Shown: positions 55,541-64,000 of the stretch, piece after piece
Position numbering within the stretch: position 1 is the first letter of the stretch
How the letters are laid out: every line of letters begins with the position of its first letter
Assembly (NCBI GenBank): GCA_049293015.1
Contig: JBATSB010000129.1
Location: forward strand, 1 to 64,000
Source: UBA2330 sp049293015
GTDB taxonomy: Bacteria; Bacteroidota; Ignavibacteria; Tepidaquicellales; Tepidaquicellaceae
DNA length: 64,000 nucleotides
Direction: 5' to 3'
Program-made: the position numbers and the translations under genes
Notes under the pieces: generated by a model
The model's database searches: none
What the model was told of the DNA's origin: nothing
The model's input: only the letters and a program-made list of their open reading frames with translations

Positions 55541-56173
55541 ATGGGATTTAAGAAAAATGATAAAATTGTTAATAAGTTGGATATAGATAATCTTTTTAAA
55601 AAGGATAAAATATTCAGAAAAATTCAGGATGCATACGGATCACCTGAGAACGTGATCAGACCGCAGGGATTTATTACATTGTCAAAGATCATTATCGGTC
55701 AACAGGTAAGTTTGGAATCTGCAAATTCACATTTTTTAAAGCTGTCAGATTACATTAAGGAATTTACACCGGCTCAGATTATAAGGCTTTCAGATACTGA
55801 ACTGAGAAATTGCTATATAACCAGACAGAAATCAGAATATCTTCGTTCACTTTCAAATGCAATTTTAAATAATGAACTTGATCTGAAAAATTTATCCGGT
55901 GAGGATCAAAATAAAGCCAGAGAACTTCTTAAAAAAATTAAAGGAATCGGTGACTGGACGGCTGATATTTACCTTATGTTTGCCCTTCAGGCAAAAGATA
56001 TTTTCCCTGCGGGAGATGTAGCTGTTATAAATGCTGCGATTGAATCAACGGGCTTTAAAACGAAAAAAAATGTTGTTGAATATTCAGAAAATTGGAAACC
56101 CTACAGATCACTTGCAAGCTTTTTTCTGTGGCATTATTATCTGAAGAAAAGAAATAGAGAACTGGTATTATAG
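55541..56173 (+). CDS. DNA-3-methyladenine glycosylase II-like (HhH-GPD)
   Basis: 210 aa from the ATG; a TTG 14 codons upstream would give 224 aa. Helix-hairpin-helix LLKKIKGIGDWTADIYLMF (about 140-158) and the catalytic Asp in PAGDVAV (about 169) identify an AlkA-type base-excision glycosylase that removes alkylated purines. The N-terminal region has ITLSKIIIGQQVSLESANSH, typical of the family. It lacks the 4Fe-4S cluster cysteines of EndoIII. The last six bases overlap the dnaA 3' end on the opposite strand. Confidence 0.93.
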   Translation: MGFKKNDKIVNKLDIDNLFKKDKIFRKIQDAYGSPENVIRPQGFITLSKIIIGQQVSLESANSHFLKLSDYIKEFTPAQIIRLSDTELRNCYITRQKSEYLRSLSNAILNNELDLKNLSGEDQNKARELLKKIKGIGDWTADIYLMFALQAKDIFPAGDVAVINAAIESTGFKTKKNVVEYSENWKPYRSLASFFLWHYYLKKRNRELVL

Positions 56174-57709
56174 ATTTTTCAGATGGTCTTTTATTTCCAG
56201 TATCTGATTTAAAACGTCCTTATCTTTTTTGATCAGATTGGAGATAATATTATTTGCGTAGAGGACCGTAGCGTGGTCTTTGCCGCCGAAATTGAGTCCG
56301 ATAGATTCAAGTGTAAGCGGTGTAAGTTCTTTAGCCAGATGCATTGCTACCTGTCTTGCAAAAGCAATTTCTTTGGTCCTCTTTCTTGATAAGATCTGAT
56401 TTTCGGAGATCCTGTAATAATTTGCAACTGCGTAAATGATGTTTTCGATGGAAATGTTCTTAGCGCGTTTTACGGTGCCAACTACTCTGCTGATAACGTT
56501 TTCTGCGATCTCAAGATTGATCTCGCCTTTGTATCTAAGAACGCTGTCTGCAATGATGCCGACTATACAGCCTTCAATAGTTCTGATACTGTCTTTGACA
56601 TTAGAAGCGATAAAATGAACTACTTCTTCGGGTGCTTCGATATCAGCTTCCATTAATTTTTTTTGAATGATGGCAACTCTCATTTCCCAGTTTGGTGCCT
56701 GAATATCAGTTGTTATGCCCCACTGAAATCTCGACATCAGCCTTTCTTCCACGCCTTTGATCTGATTAATAGGTTTATCACTTGAAAAAATTATATGCTT
56801 CTTGTCATTATACAGAGTATTAAAAATCTGATACATAAAATCCTGAGTTTTCTCCTTTCCGCTGAGATACTGCACGTCATCTAGTATGAGCACATCAAGG
56901 GATTTATAAAACGAATCCAGTTTCTTTGTACCGTTTCTGTTTGAAGAAAAATCTATTCTGTTTTGTGCGATATTAGTTGTAAACTCAGTTGTAAAATCCG
57001 GCGCAGTTGTATAATAAACTTTCATTTCAGGATTCTTTTTCAGAATCTCATTTCCGATCGCCTGAATAAGATGTGTCTTTCCAAGTCCGACTCCGCCATA
57101 TACAAAGAACGGGTTGTAAGTCTTTCCGGGATTATTTGAAATAGCATAAGCAGCTGCAACGGCAAGCTCATTACTATCTCCCTTTATAAAATTTTCAAAT
57201 ATATGTTTCTTGTTTAAATTACTTGAAAAATCTTTATGCGAATCAGAATTATCTTTTGAAATATATCCGGAATCGAAAATATTAATTTCACCAAAAGACG
57301 GTTTCTTTTTTTCTAAGTTTTGATTTTTTTTAGCAATGTTTTCGGATTCATTATCACCAAATAAACCGTACTGTGATATTTCGTAATTAAGTCTGCCTTC
57401 ATTACCAAGAAGAGTTTCTGTTATAGATGAAATGATCTTATTGTATCGGCTTTCGATGAGACTGTAATAATCTTCGCTCGGGACAGAGATTGTAAGTACG
57501 TTATCTTTATAACTTTTCGGAATGATCACAGAAAACCATGTGTTTATCTCGCCAGCTTTGAGGTTGTCAGAGAGTAGTTCAAGAAATTTCTTCCAAATAA
57601 GTTCAGTCTGACGGCTCTCTTCATTGAGTCTCAGCTCTTCATTTTTTGAATTGGAATTTTTATTTTTATCTATGTCTTTTTGGGAATCAGCAGTAGAAAA
57701 ATTTATCAC
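56168..57709 (-). CDS. dnaA: Chromosomal replication initiator DnaA
   Basis: 513 aa with all four domains: N-terminal interaction domain (about 30-110), a linker, AAA+ ATPase with Walker A VYGGVGLGKTHLI (about 203-215) and Walker B LDVLILDDVQYLSG (about 270-283), and the DNA-binding domain with LTPLTLESIGLNFGGKDHAT (about 472-491). The GTG start is the only plausible upstream codon and has no strong Shine-Dalgarno sequence. DnaA melts the origin; the AT-rich region upstream holds candidate boxes. dnaN and gyrB are not adjacent. Confidence 0.97.
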   Translation of the reverse strand: MINFSTADSQKDIDKNKNSNSKNEELRLNEESRQTELIWKKFLELLSDNLKAGEINTWFSVIIPKSYKDNVLTISVPSEDYYSLIESRYNKIISSITETLLGNEGRLNYEISQYGLFGDNESENIAKKNQNLEKKKPSFGEINIFDSGYISKDNSDSHKDFSSNLNKKHIFENFIKGDSNELAVAAAYAISNNPGKTYNPFFVYGGVGLGKTHLIQAIGNEILKKNPEMKVYYTTAPDFTTEFTTNIAQNRIDFSSNRNGTKKLDSFYKSLDVLILDDVQYLSGKEKTQDFMYQIFNTLYNDKKHIIFSSDKPINQIKGVEERLMSRFQWGITTDIQAPNWEMRVAIIQKKLMEADIEAPEEVVHFIASNVKDSIRTIEGCIVGIIADSVLRYKGEINLEIAENVISRVVGTVKRAKNISIENIIYAVANYYRISENQILSRKRTKEIAFARQVAMHLAKELTPLTLESIGLNFGGKDHATVLYANNIISNLIKKDKDVLNQILEIKDHLKNL

Positions 57710-58128
57710 ACCTAAGGTTATTAAAAATTATTAACAAATGAATTTTGGTTAATATTTTACTTTATGTGCAGCAATAAAATAAAACAGGAAAATCATAAAT
57801 ATTAACACACTTATTAAAAAAATAAGCTGTGTTAACATCTTTATAAATATAGCCGTTATGCGGTTAGTTTAGTCTTATTAACAATTGATGTTAGTAAGTA
57901 GTTAGTGAGGCATGCCAGCAAACTTTAAAACCCTGCCTGTAAAAAGTTATTAACAATGTATTAACAGAATTTCTGTTCCTTTTTTCCTTAGTTAATATTA
58001 AACAAACTGCTTATTATTTTCAAGTTTGATTTGAAATTAATTTAGAAAAAATCAAAAAATAATTAATGAATTAATGAATAGACAAATAAATAAATTCTTT
58101 TTAGCAATTAGATTTTTTACATTATTGC
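57710..58128. other. Candidate oriC / dnaA regulatory region
   Basis: A 419-base non-coding AT-rich region upstream of dnaA. The 9-mer TTATTAACA occurs three times (57728-57736, 57875-57883, 57947-57955), with near copies ATATTAACA (57799-57807) and GTATTAACA (57958-57966), all in the same orientation. These resemble DnaA boxes (TTATCCACA) with two changes. A dyad at 57802-57835 (TTAACAC/GTGTTAA around CTTATT/AATAAG) may fold or regulate dnaA. No canonical TTATCCACA is present, so the origin call is tentative. Confidence 0.4.
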
Positions 58129-59286
58129 ATGAATTTGAAGACCGCAGAAAAAAATTTCAGTGATACCTTCGCTGAAATAGATCTTAAAATTTTCAATAAA
58201 AATTTTTTAAAAGTAAGAAAATACGCCTGCAGAAAAAATGCTGATACAAAGATTTGTTCGATAGTAAAAGCTAATGCATACGGTCACGGAATGAATGTGA
58301 TGGCTGAATCACTTATTGGATCAGGTACTGATTATCTTGGAACTGCTGATTATACTGAAACTTCTGAGTTAAGGAGTTATCTGGATTCAAAAAATTTTTT
58401 TAAAACTCCGGTATTGTGTCTCGGTCTTATAACTGAGAAGAATAAACTTTTAGAAGACTTAGCCTGTAAAAATGTAGAGTTTTCTGTTGCTGATATTTCG
58501 TCTGCAGTTATACTTAACAAAGCAGCCGCTAAACTTAACAATAAAATTACTGTACATATACAGGTGGATTCAGGCATAAACAGAACCGGATTTCGGATGA
58601 ATGAGGCTTATGATGCTGTCAAAAAAATTTCATCAATGAAAAATCTGAAGTTGAAAGGTATCTATTCTCATTTTGCTGCAAGTGAAATTCCCGGTAGTCT
58701 GTTTACAAAAAAACAGGAAGCTGAATTTAAAAAATTAGTTAAATCCATTGAGGAAAGTATAATAAAATTTGAACTAAGGCACATCAGCAATACAGGTGGA
58801 ATTCTGAATTTTAATGACGGATATTTTAATATGGTAAGACCAGGTATTTCACTTTACGGATTTTATCCGGACGAAAAAAAAGTAAAACACCGTATCGGAA
58901 TAGAGCCTGTAATGACATTAAAATCTAAAGTAAAGTTTATCAAGCAATTAGAAAAAGGTGAAAGTATTTCATACGGCAGAACATTTTTCACAAAAAACAA
59001 AACACGCATAGCATCTGTCCCAGTCGGATACGGAGACGGCTATTTCAGATCTTTCAGCAATAAGGCGAAAATATTTATCAAAGGTAAATTATATAATGTC
59101 ACAGGAACGGTCTGTATGGATTGGGTAATGGCAGATATTGGAATGAAAAACGAAATTAGAGTAAACGATGAAGTCGAGATCTTTGGTCGAAATTATCCGG
59201 CTTATAAACTTGCGGCAATAGCAGAAACAATTTCATATGAGATCACGTGCAACGTTTCATCCAGAGTAAAAAGGATTTATATTTAA
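58129..59286 (+). CDS. alr: Alanine racemase
   Basis: 385 aa PLP enzyme that makes D-Ala for peptidoglycan. The PLP lysine lies in SIVKANAYGHG (about 43-53). The second catalytic Tyr region is SYGRTFFT (about 283), ISLYGFYPD supplies phosphate contacts and TVCMDWVMADIG completes the C-terminal domain. It is followed after ten bases by the acidic protein gene, then manC and mce. Confidence 0.95.
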   Translation: MNLKTAEKNFSDTFAEIDLKIFNKNFLKVRKYACRKNADTKICSIVKANAYGHGMNVMAESLIGSGTDYLGTADYTETSELRSYLDSKNFFKTPVLCLGLITEKNKLLEDLACKNVEFSVADISSAVILNKAAAKLNNKITVHIQVDSGINRTGFRMNEAYDAVKKISSMKNLKLKGIYSHFAASEIPGSLFTKKQEAEFKKLVKSIEESIIKFELRHISNTGGILNFNDGYFNMVRPGISLYGFYPDEKKVKHRIGIEPVMTLKSKVKFIKQLEKGESISYGRTFFTKNKTRIASVPVGYGDGYFRSFSNKAKIFIKGKLYNVTGTVCMDWVMADIGMKNEIRVNDEVEIFGRNYPAYKLAAIAETISYEITCNVSSRVKRIYI

Positions 59287-59296
59287 AATCAATCAA

Positions 59297-61402
59297 ATGT
59301 CTGAAAGAAGAAATAAAGATTATATAAATTTTATTTTCAAAAAATCGGTCAGCGATCTGGGGAAGTATAATGTCGGTGAGAAACAGTTTCAAACTCTTCA
59401 GGATATTATTGACAAACTTCTCAGATCAGAAAATCTTATACGTGATCTTTATATCCTTTATCATATTAAGGAATTCAGAAATACCGGAAAGTATCTGATC
59501 TATATATTGAAAAAATTAGATGATAATCTGATAACTTTTGATAACCTGACACAGAATGCAAAAGAGGATTCAGAGTTTCTTCACAAAGAATTTTTAAATT
59601 ATTTATCAGGAGAGAGAAGTGAGGCATTAAGGATAAACAGCAGAAAAGTTTTTGATCTGCATGGAATTACAGAAGATGAAGATTATTCCGGAAATGAAAT
59701 TATCGATGTAGAATCTGAATTAATAAAACAGGATCAGCTTACAGAAATCATAGATGAAGAAGATGACGAAGAGATGATGACATTTAAGCAGAATTACATG
59801 GAGCTGATACAGTCTGAAGAGGAAAATGAAAATGCGGCTTTTGTACTTCCGGGTCTGGAAAATGAAGAGCAGGCAAGCCTTGAAGGTATGTCAGAAGAAG
59901 ATCCTGAATTTGATCTTCCTGGTATAAAAGAAAATAAATTATCCGAATCTGGAGATGAGAAAGCTCAAAATAATACAACTGATGTAAATGAACAGGAAAA
60001 AGAAAATTTTAGTGTTGATGAAAATTTACAACCAAAAAGTGAGGAGTCTGCATCCGGAGAAAATTCAATTCAGGAAGAAGAAGACAAAGAATCAAACTCC
60101 GGTGATTTAAGTGAAGTTGATCGGGAAGTAAATAATAATAGTAATGATAAACCTAAAGATTTAAGTTATGATGACAGTGGAGAATATTTTATTATTAAAA
60201 AAGTTCTGCCTGCAGCCGGAATAAATAAATCTGAAGAATCAGATAATGATAATGAAGATACAGAAGAATTAAATATTAAAAACTCTGATATTTATAAAGA
60301 GGAATTTAAGAATGAACATGTTAAGGAATATGAAAATTCTGACCAGGAAGAAAAAATAAATCTAAACAGTGATATTCAGGAAGAGCTTAATAAATATGAA
60401 AAGGAACTGAAGGAAAAACTTCTTGACCATGCAATTAATCATAATGCAGGAACTACAAAATCTGATAATTCAGATGAATCTGTAAAATCAAATGGTCACG
60501 AAGAAGATGAAGAAATTAAAGAGGAAAAAACAACAAATGAAGAGTTCATTAAGTTTGAATCAGAAATAAAATCACTTAACGGAAAGCTTAATTCAGAATT
60601 TGATAGTCTGATCTATATCATTACTGCAAAGATAGATAACGAAGAAGAAAGAAATAATATTATAAACAATATCAGGGACATCAGCGATAATCTGGAGCTA
60701 ACATCCAAAGAAATGTCACTCGAAATAATTTCGAATATTTATCAGGCAGTAAGACTTTCTTTTGAAAAAATTGCAAAAGGGAAATATGATATTACCGAAA
60801 GCACTTTAAATTTATTTAAGCAAGGACTGATATTAGTTTCCAATCTTATCAAGGGAGAAGATTATTTCGGATACAAAAATATACTGAAGTCAATTGAGAA
60901 CATCAGAAAAGGACTGATAGAAGAAAATAAAAAAAGAGAAGAATTTATCAGGCAGAGAGATCTCAAAAAGGAAATAGAGACCAAACTTGATGAAAGATTT
61001 CCAGAGAGAGAGCAAAAGGAAAAATTAATTAAGCTAAAAAAACTTATTAAGGACACTGACGAAAACTTTAAAGATCTCTATAAAATAGAAGGAGAATTTC
61101 AGATATATGAAGCTCTCAGAAGTCTCTCATCAAATCTGAACAATCTTAAAGAAGCGGTTTTAATAGCTAAGGATTTAAAATTAACAAAGATGGTACAGCT
61201 TTCCGAAGCAGGTTACATTTTCCTGAAATTTCTGAACAGTTACAGAATAAATCCTGTAACCGATGACATCAAAGAGATATTCAGTTATTTTATTTATAAT
61301 ATGAAAGCTTTAATAATAGATAAAGAGGTAGAAGATCAGGATGTATTCATTTCTTATCTGAATGATCCGGTAAAGATATTTAATAAAATTAAGAAAACTT
61401 AA
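59297..61402 (+). CDS. Large acidic coiled-coil protein (701 aa)
   Basis: Unknown family. The N-terminal 90 residues are basic-helical (DYINFIFKKSVSDLGKYNVG). Residues about 110-410 are low complexity, very rich in Glu, Asp, Ser and Asn (EEDDEEMM, EEEDKESNSG). The C-terminal part from about 430 is helical and coiled-coil, with a Lys/Glu-rich stretch (KKREEFIRQRDLKKEIETKL). No signal peptide or TM segment, so probably cytoplasmic. The position between alr and manC suggests a shared transcript, with no indication of function. Confidence 0.75.
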   Translation: MSERRNKDYINFIFKKSVSDLGKYNVGEKQFQTLQDIIDKLLRSENLIRDLYILYHIKEFRNTGKYLIYILKKLDDNLITFDNLTQNAKEDSEFLHKEFLNYLSGERSEALRINSRKVFDLHGITEDEDYSGNEIIDVESELIKQDQLTEIIDEEDDEEMMTFKQNYMELIQSEEENENAAFVLPGLENEEQASLEGMSEEDPEFDLPGIKENKLSESGDEKAQNNTTDVNEQEKENFSVDENLQPKSEESASGENSIQEEEDKESNSGDLSEVDREVNNNSNDKPKDLSYDDSGEYFIIKKVLPAAGINKSEESDNDNEDTEELNIKNSDIYKEEFKNEHVKEYENSDQEEKINLNSDIQEELNKYEKELKEKLLDHAINHNAGTTKSDNSDESVKSNGHEEDEEIKEEKTTNEEFIKFESEIKSLNGKLNSEFDSLIYIITAKIDNEEERNNIINNIRDISDNLELTSKEMSLEIISNIYQAVRLSFEKIAKGKYDITESTLNLFKQGLILVSNLIKGEDYFGYKNILKSIENIRKGLIEENKKREEFIRQRDLKKEIETKLDERFPEREQKEKLIKLKKLIKDTDENFKDLYKIEGEFQIYEALRSLSSNLNNLKEAVLIAKDLKLTKMVQLSEAGYIFLKFLNSYRINPVTDDIKEIFSYFIYNMKALIIDKEVEDQDVFISYLNDPVKIFNKIKKT

Positions 61403-61414
61403 ATTTCAAAATAT

Positions 61415-62521
61415 ATGATAAACTATGCAGTGATAATGGCAGGCGGTGTGGGAACCAGATTCTGGCCAAAAGGCAATTCAAAAGTTCCGAAACAATTTCT
61501 CAAGATCACAGATGATGATGACACTCTTCTTCAGCTTGCTTATAAAAGGCTTGACGGCGTTTTCAAAAACACAAATATTTTTGTTGTAACAAATGTAATT
61601 TACAAACAGGAAGTAAAACGACAGTTACCTAAAATACCCGAGGAGAATATTATCTGCGAACCTGTCGGAAGAAATACCGCACCTTGTATCGGACTCTCAT
61701 GTGTTTTTATAAACAGGTTTCAGCCCAAAGCAAATGTACTTGTAGTAGCAGCAGATCATCTGATAGGAAATGTCGATGAATTTCACAGAGTAATAAAAAG
61801 CGGTTTAAAATTTGTTAACGATAACGGAGGGATCGTAACACTTGGAATACATCCGACTTTACCTGAGACCGGTTATGGTTATATACAATATAATTCAGAT
61901 ATTTTTTTAGATGTAGAAATTGAAAATAAAAATGATATATCAAACGAAAGAATTTATAAAGTAAAAACTTTTGCTGAAAAGCCAAATCTTGAAGTTGCCA
62001 AGGCATTTCTTGAGAGTGGGGATTTTTTGTGGAACAGCGGTATGTTTATTTTCAGGACCGATACAATGATGCAGGAGATCGAAAGATTTATGCCTGAGCT
62101 GCATGAATCGCTGAACAGACTTTCCGATAATATTCTTTCGACACAGTTTCCGAAAGTTTTGGAGGATGAATTTGCAAAACTCAAAAGTATTTCCATAGAT
62201 TATGGTGTAATGGAAAAATCTGAAAATGTATATATCATCAGAAGTCATTTTGGGTGGAATGATGTCGGCGCATGGGATGAAGTTTATAACATCAAAGAAA
62301 AGGATCCGGAAGGCAATGTCAGAAAAGGTATGACAGTAACAGAGGATACAAAAAATTGTCTTATTATAAATGACATGAAGATAGTTGCAACTATAGGCGT
62401 AGAAGATCTGCTTATTATTAACACAGAAAACGGTCTTCTGATCTGTAAAAAAGGTGAGGCACAGAGAGTGAAAGAAGTTGTAGATTATCTCAGAAGGAAA
62501 GGGATGGATCAGTATTTATAA
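61415..62521 (+). CDS. manC: Mannose-1-phosphate guanylyltransferase
   Basis: 368 aa, single-domain form without the phosphomannose isomerase part. The nucleotide-binding signature MAGGVGTRFWPKGNSKVPKQ (residues 8-27), GRNTAPCIGLS (about 88), FAEKP and LWNSGMFIFR identify it. It makes GDP-mannose for polysaccharides, glycoproteins or polyprenyl-phosphate-mannose. It starts 12 bases after the acidic protein gene. It could supply the DPM1-like and GT-C enzymes at 28-33 kb. Confidence 0.93.
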   Translation: MINYAVIMAGGVGTRFWPKGNSKVPKQFLKITDDDDTLLQLAYKRLDGVFKNTNIFVVTNVIYKQEVKRQLPKIPEENIICEPVGRNTAPCIGLSCVFINRFQPKANVLVVAADHLIGNVDEFHRVIKSGLKFVNDNGGIVTLGIHPTLPETGYGYIQYNSDIFLDVEIENKNDISNERIYKVKTFAEKPNLEVAKAFLESGDFLWNSGMFIFRTDTMMQEIERFMPELHESLNRLSDNILSTQFPKVLEDEFAKLKSISIDYGVMEKSENVYIIRSHFGWNDVGAWDEVYNIKEKDPEGNVRKGMTVTEDTKNCLIINDMKIVATIGVEDLLIINTENGLLICKKGEAQRVKEVVDYLRRKGMDQYL

Positions 62522-62546
62522 AAATTAATTTTAATCAATACAGATT

Positions 62547-62945
62547 ATGAAACTTGCACATTTAGGTATAGCGGTAAAGTCACTTGAAGATTCCGTAAAA
62601 GTTTTTGAAAAAATATTTAATTCAACTGCTTCAGAAACGGAATATGTGGAAGAGCAAAAAGTGAATGTAAGAAAATTTCATCTGGAAAATTGTGACATAG
62701 AGCTTTTGGAAGGCACAGATTCTGAATCACCGATCTCAAAGTATATTGAGAAAAAGGGAGAAGGAATTCATCACGTTTCGTTTGAGGTAAAGGATATTTC
62801 AGGATCATTGGATAAGCTGAAAGAAGAAGGCATTGGTCTTTTAAACGAAACTCCCCGAACCGGTGCTGACGATATGCTGATCGCATTTCTTCATCCGAAA
62901 TCTACAAACAACATTTTAATTGAGTTAACACAAAAGAAAGAATAA
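62547..62945 (+). CDS. mce: Methylmalonyl-CoA epimerase
   Basis: 132 aa vicinal-oxygen-chelate enzyme that interconverts (R)- and (S)-methylmalonyl-CoA. Typical landmarks are KLAHLGIAVKSLEDSVKVFE, KGEGIHHVSFEVKDI and ILIELTQ. It suggests a propionate/methylmalonyl route, as in many FCB bacteria. Metal His are seen in AHLGIAV and IHHVSFEV. The last seven codons and the stop are included in a 100-bp tandem duplication (62923-63022 repeated at 63023-63122), so the 3' end has a copy downstream. Confidence 0.95.
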   Translation: MKLAHLGIAVKSLEDSVKVFEKIFNSTASETEYVEEQKVNVRKFHLENCDIELLEGTDSESPISKYIEKKGEGIHHVSFEVKDISGSLDKLKEEGIGLLNETPRTGADDMLIAFLHPKSTNNILIELTQKKE

Positions 62946-63122
62946 TTCTTTGAAAAAATTTTGTTCAATATAAAATCACAACCTAAAGGTTGCGTCTACT
63001 TTCATTTAATACGTTTTCGGACAGTTAACACAAAAGAAAGAATAATTCTTTGAAAAAATTTTGTTCAATATAAAATCGCAACCTAAAGGTTGCGGCTACT
63101 TTCATTTAATACGTTTTCGGAC
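62923..63122. repeat. 100-bp direct tandem duplication spanning the mce 3' end
   Basis: Units 62923-63022 and 63023-63122 differ at about two positions. Unit 1 contains the final codons and stop of mce. Each unit includes a hairpin: CGCAACCT-AA-AGGTTGCG in unit 2, with one mispaired base in unit 1 (CACAACCT). The direct repeat leaves the coding sequence intact. The 107 bases after unit 2 carry no gene. Confidence 0.85.
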
Positions 63123-63229
63123 AGTCTGGAGAATGCGAGAATGACAAAATTTGAAAAAAATGAAATATTTTTCTAACAAGTTACCACTTTATATTATTTA
63201 GACCCCAAAATTTACTGTAACTTTAATTC

Positions 63230-64000
63230 ATGACTGACAGCAGAGATAAAATAGAATTTAACGATGATAAAGAATTAACACCAACACTCAAAGAAAAATT
63301 AAAAACCCTTCCTGCATCTCCGGGTGTATATCAGTTCAAAGATTCCTCCGGCAAATTACTTTACATTGGTAAGGCAGCAATTCTGAAAAACAGAGTGCGT
63401 CAGTATTTTCAGGCAAAGCCCGTATCGCCTATGCTGAGCGCTATGATCAAAAAGATCAGCGATATCGAACTTATCGCTACAGACAACGAAGTCGAAGCTC
63501 TCATACTTGAACAAAATCTGATCCGGACCTTTAAGCCGAGATACAACATTAATTTTAAAGATGACAAATCTTATCCGTATATAGTAATTACAAATGAGCC
63601 ATTTCCCAGAATTTTTCCGACACGAAGTAAAAGATCTGACGGTTCGAGATATTTCGGACCATACACGGATGTGAAAAACATGAGGTATGCTCTGAAGACA
63701 GTGAGAAATATTTTTATGATCAGGTCTTGCAGTCTGAATCTTACAGAAGAATCGATTGCTCAAAATAAATTCAGTCTTTGTCTGGATTATCATATTCAGA
63801 AATGTGAAGGTCCGTGTGTAGGATATATAAGCAAAGAAGAATACAACAAAACTATAGATCATGTATCCAAACTACTGAACGGGAAAACAAAAGATCTGAT
63901 TTCGGATCTGACTGTTCAGATGAAAGAATATTCTGATAAAATGCAGTTCGAAAAAGCAAAGGTGTTTAGGGATAAGATCAATGCGATTGAAGTTTATTCA
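63230..64000 (+). CDS. uvrC: Excinuclease ABC subunit C (partial, runs off the window)
   Basis: 257 codons visible, still open at the end. The N-terminal GIY-YIG nuclease domain reads GVYQFKDSSGKLLYIGKAA (about 27-45), followed by LEQNLIRTFKPRYNINFKDD and FGPYTDVKNMRYAL (about 142-155). A UVR-type segment, MQFEKAKVFRDKINAIE, closes the visible part. UvrC makes both incisions in nucleotide excision repair with UvrB. The ATG was chosen because the conserved domain begins about 20 residues later. The C-terminal nuclease and HhH domains lie outside. Confidence 0.95.
   Translation, partial: MTDSRDKIEFNDDKELTPTLKEKLKTLPASPGVYQFKDSSGKLLYIGKAAILKNRVRQYFQAKPVSPMLSAMIKKISDIELIATDNEVEALILEQNLIRTFKPRYNINFKDDKSYPYIVITNEPFPRIFPTRSKRSDGSRYFGPYTDVKNMRYALKTVRNIFMIRSCSLNLTEESIAQNKFSLCLDYHIQKCEGPCVGYISKEEYNKTIDHVSKLLNGKTKDLISDLTVQMKEYSDKMQFEKAKVFRDKINAIEVYS

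Noticed and set aside
57802..57835. Intrinsic terminator in the dnaA-alr gap
   Set aside because: The stem is AT-rich and is not followed by a T-run; no gene ends there, because dnaA and alr both point away from it. It is kept only as part of the possible origin.

Overview
The window is AT-rich bacterial chromosome from a didermic member of the Bacteroidota/Ignavibacteriota (FCB) group. Four secreted proteins end in the type A sorting domain of the type IX secretion system (T9SS), each with an NYPNPFNP motif. There are also lipid A (LpxH-like), peptidoglycan and lipoprotein genes, and a chain of dispersed intergenic palindromes. The exact NYPNPFNP wording is typical of Ignavibacteria, so I favour that class; this is inference. 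There are no phage, plasmid or CRISPR signs and I see no tRNA or rRNA gene.

Layout. 0-2.7 kb: an unknown helical protein and a repeat island that contains an MITE-like insertion. 2.7-16.3 kb: minus-strand housekeeping block (T9SS subtilisin, ndk, class A PBP, LpxH-like, DsbD-N-like protein, folE2, Nudix, a catalytically dead amidohydrolase coupled to an Ntn-hydrolase, esterase, ispD). 16.5-28 kb: mostly plus strand, with DinB-like and DUF1428 genes, a tight operon carrying Sua5/TsaC, a propeller-like protein and a VWA protein, then a 1181-residue envelope protein. 28-33.6 kb: minus-strand polyprenol-sugar glycosyltransferases interrupted by another repeat island. 33.9-39 kb: minus-strand arsenosugar and redox genes (AhpD-like protein, ArsS, thioredoxin-like protein, FAD oxidoreductase, NapH-like polyferredoxin). 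39-54.5 kb: a transmembrane protein with duplicated domains, T9SS proteins, radA, a GntR regulator, a seven-haem cytochrome fused to TPRs, rmuC, lplA and recN. 54.8-64 kb: a Y1 (REP-associated) transposase, a 3-methyladenine DNA glycosylase, dnaA with a likely origin region, alr, a large acidic protein, manC, mce and the start of uvrC.

Genes that may work together: GDP-mannose from ManC could feed the DPM1-like GT2, whose polyprenyl-phosphate sugar could serve the GT-C enzymes. ArsS and its AhpD-like partner, with the distant TIGR04282 glycosyltransferase, point to arsenosugar synthesis, although no arsM lies in the window. DNA maintenance genes (radA, rmuC, recN, the glycosylase, dnaA, uvrC) are dense in the last 20 kb.

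The most unusual content is between the genes. At least nine palindromic or tandem repeat families are visible. One is a 129-bp element with 16-bp terminal inverted repeats and a 5-bp target duplication, sitting inside another repeat. Two hairpin pairs show compensatory base changes. One palindrome is embedded in frame inside the Y1 transposase gene. Shine-Dalgarno sequences occur in front of some genes and not others, and TTG starts are common.
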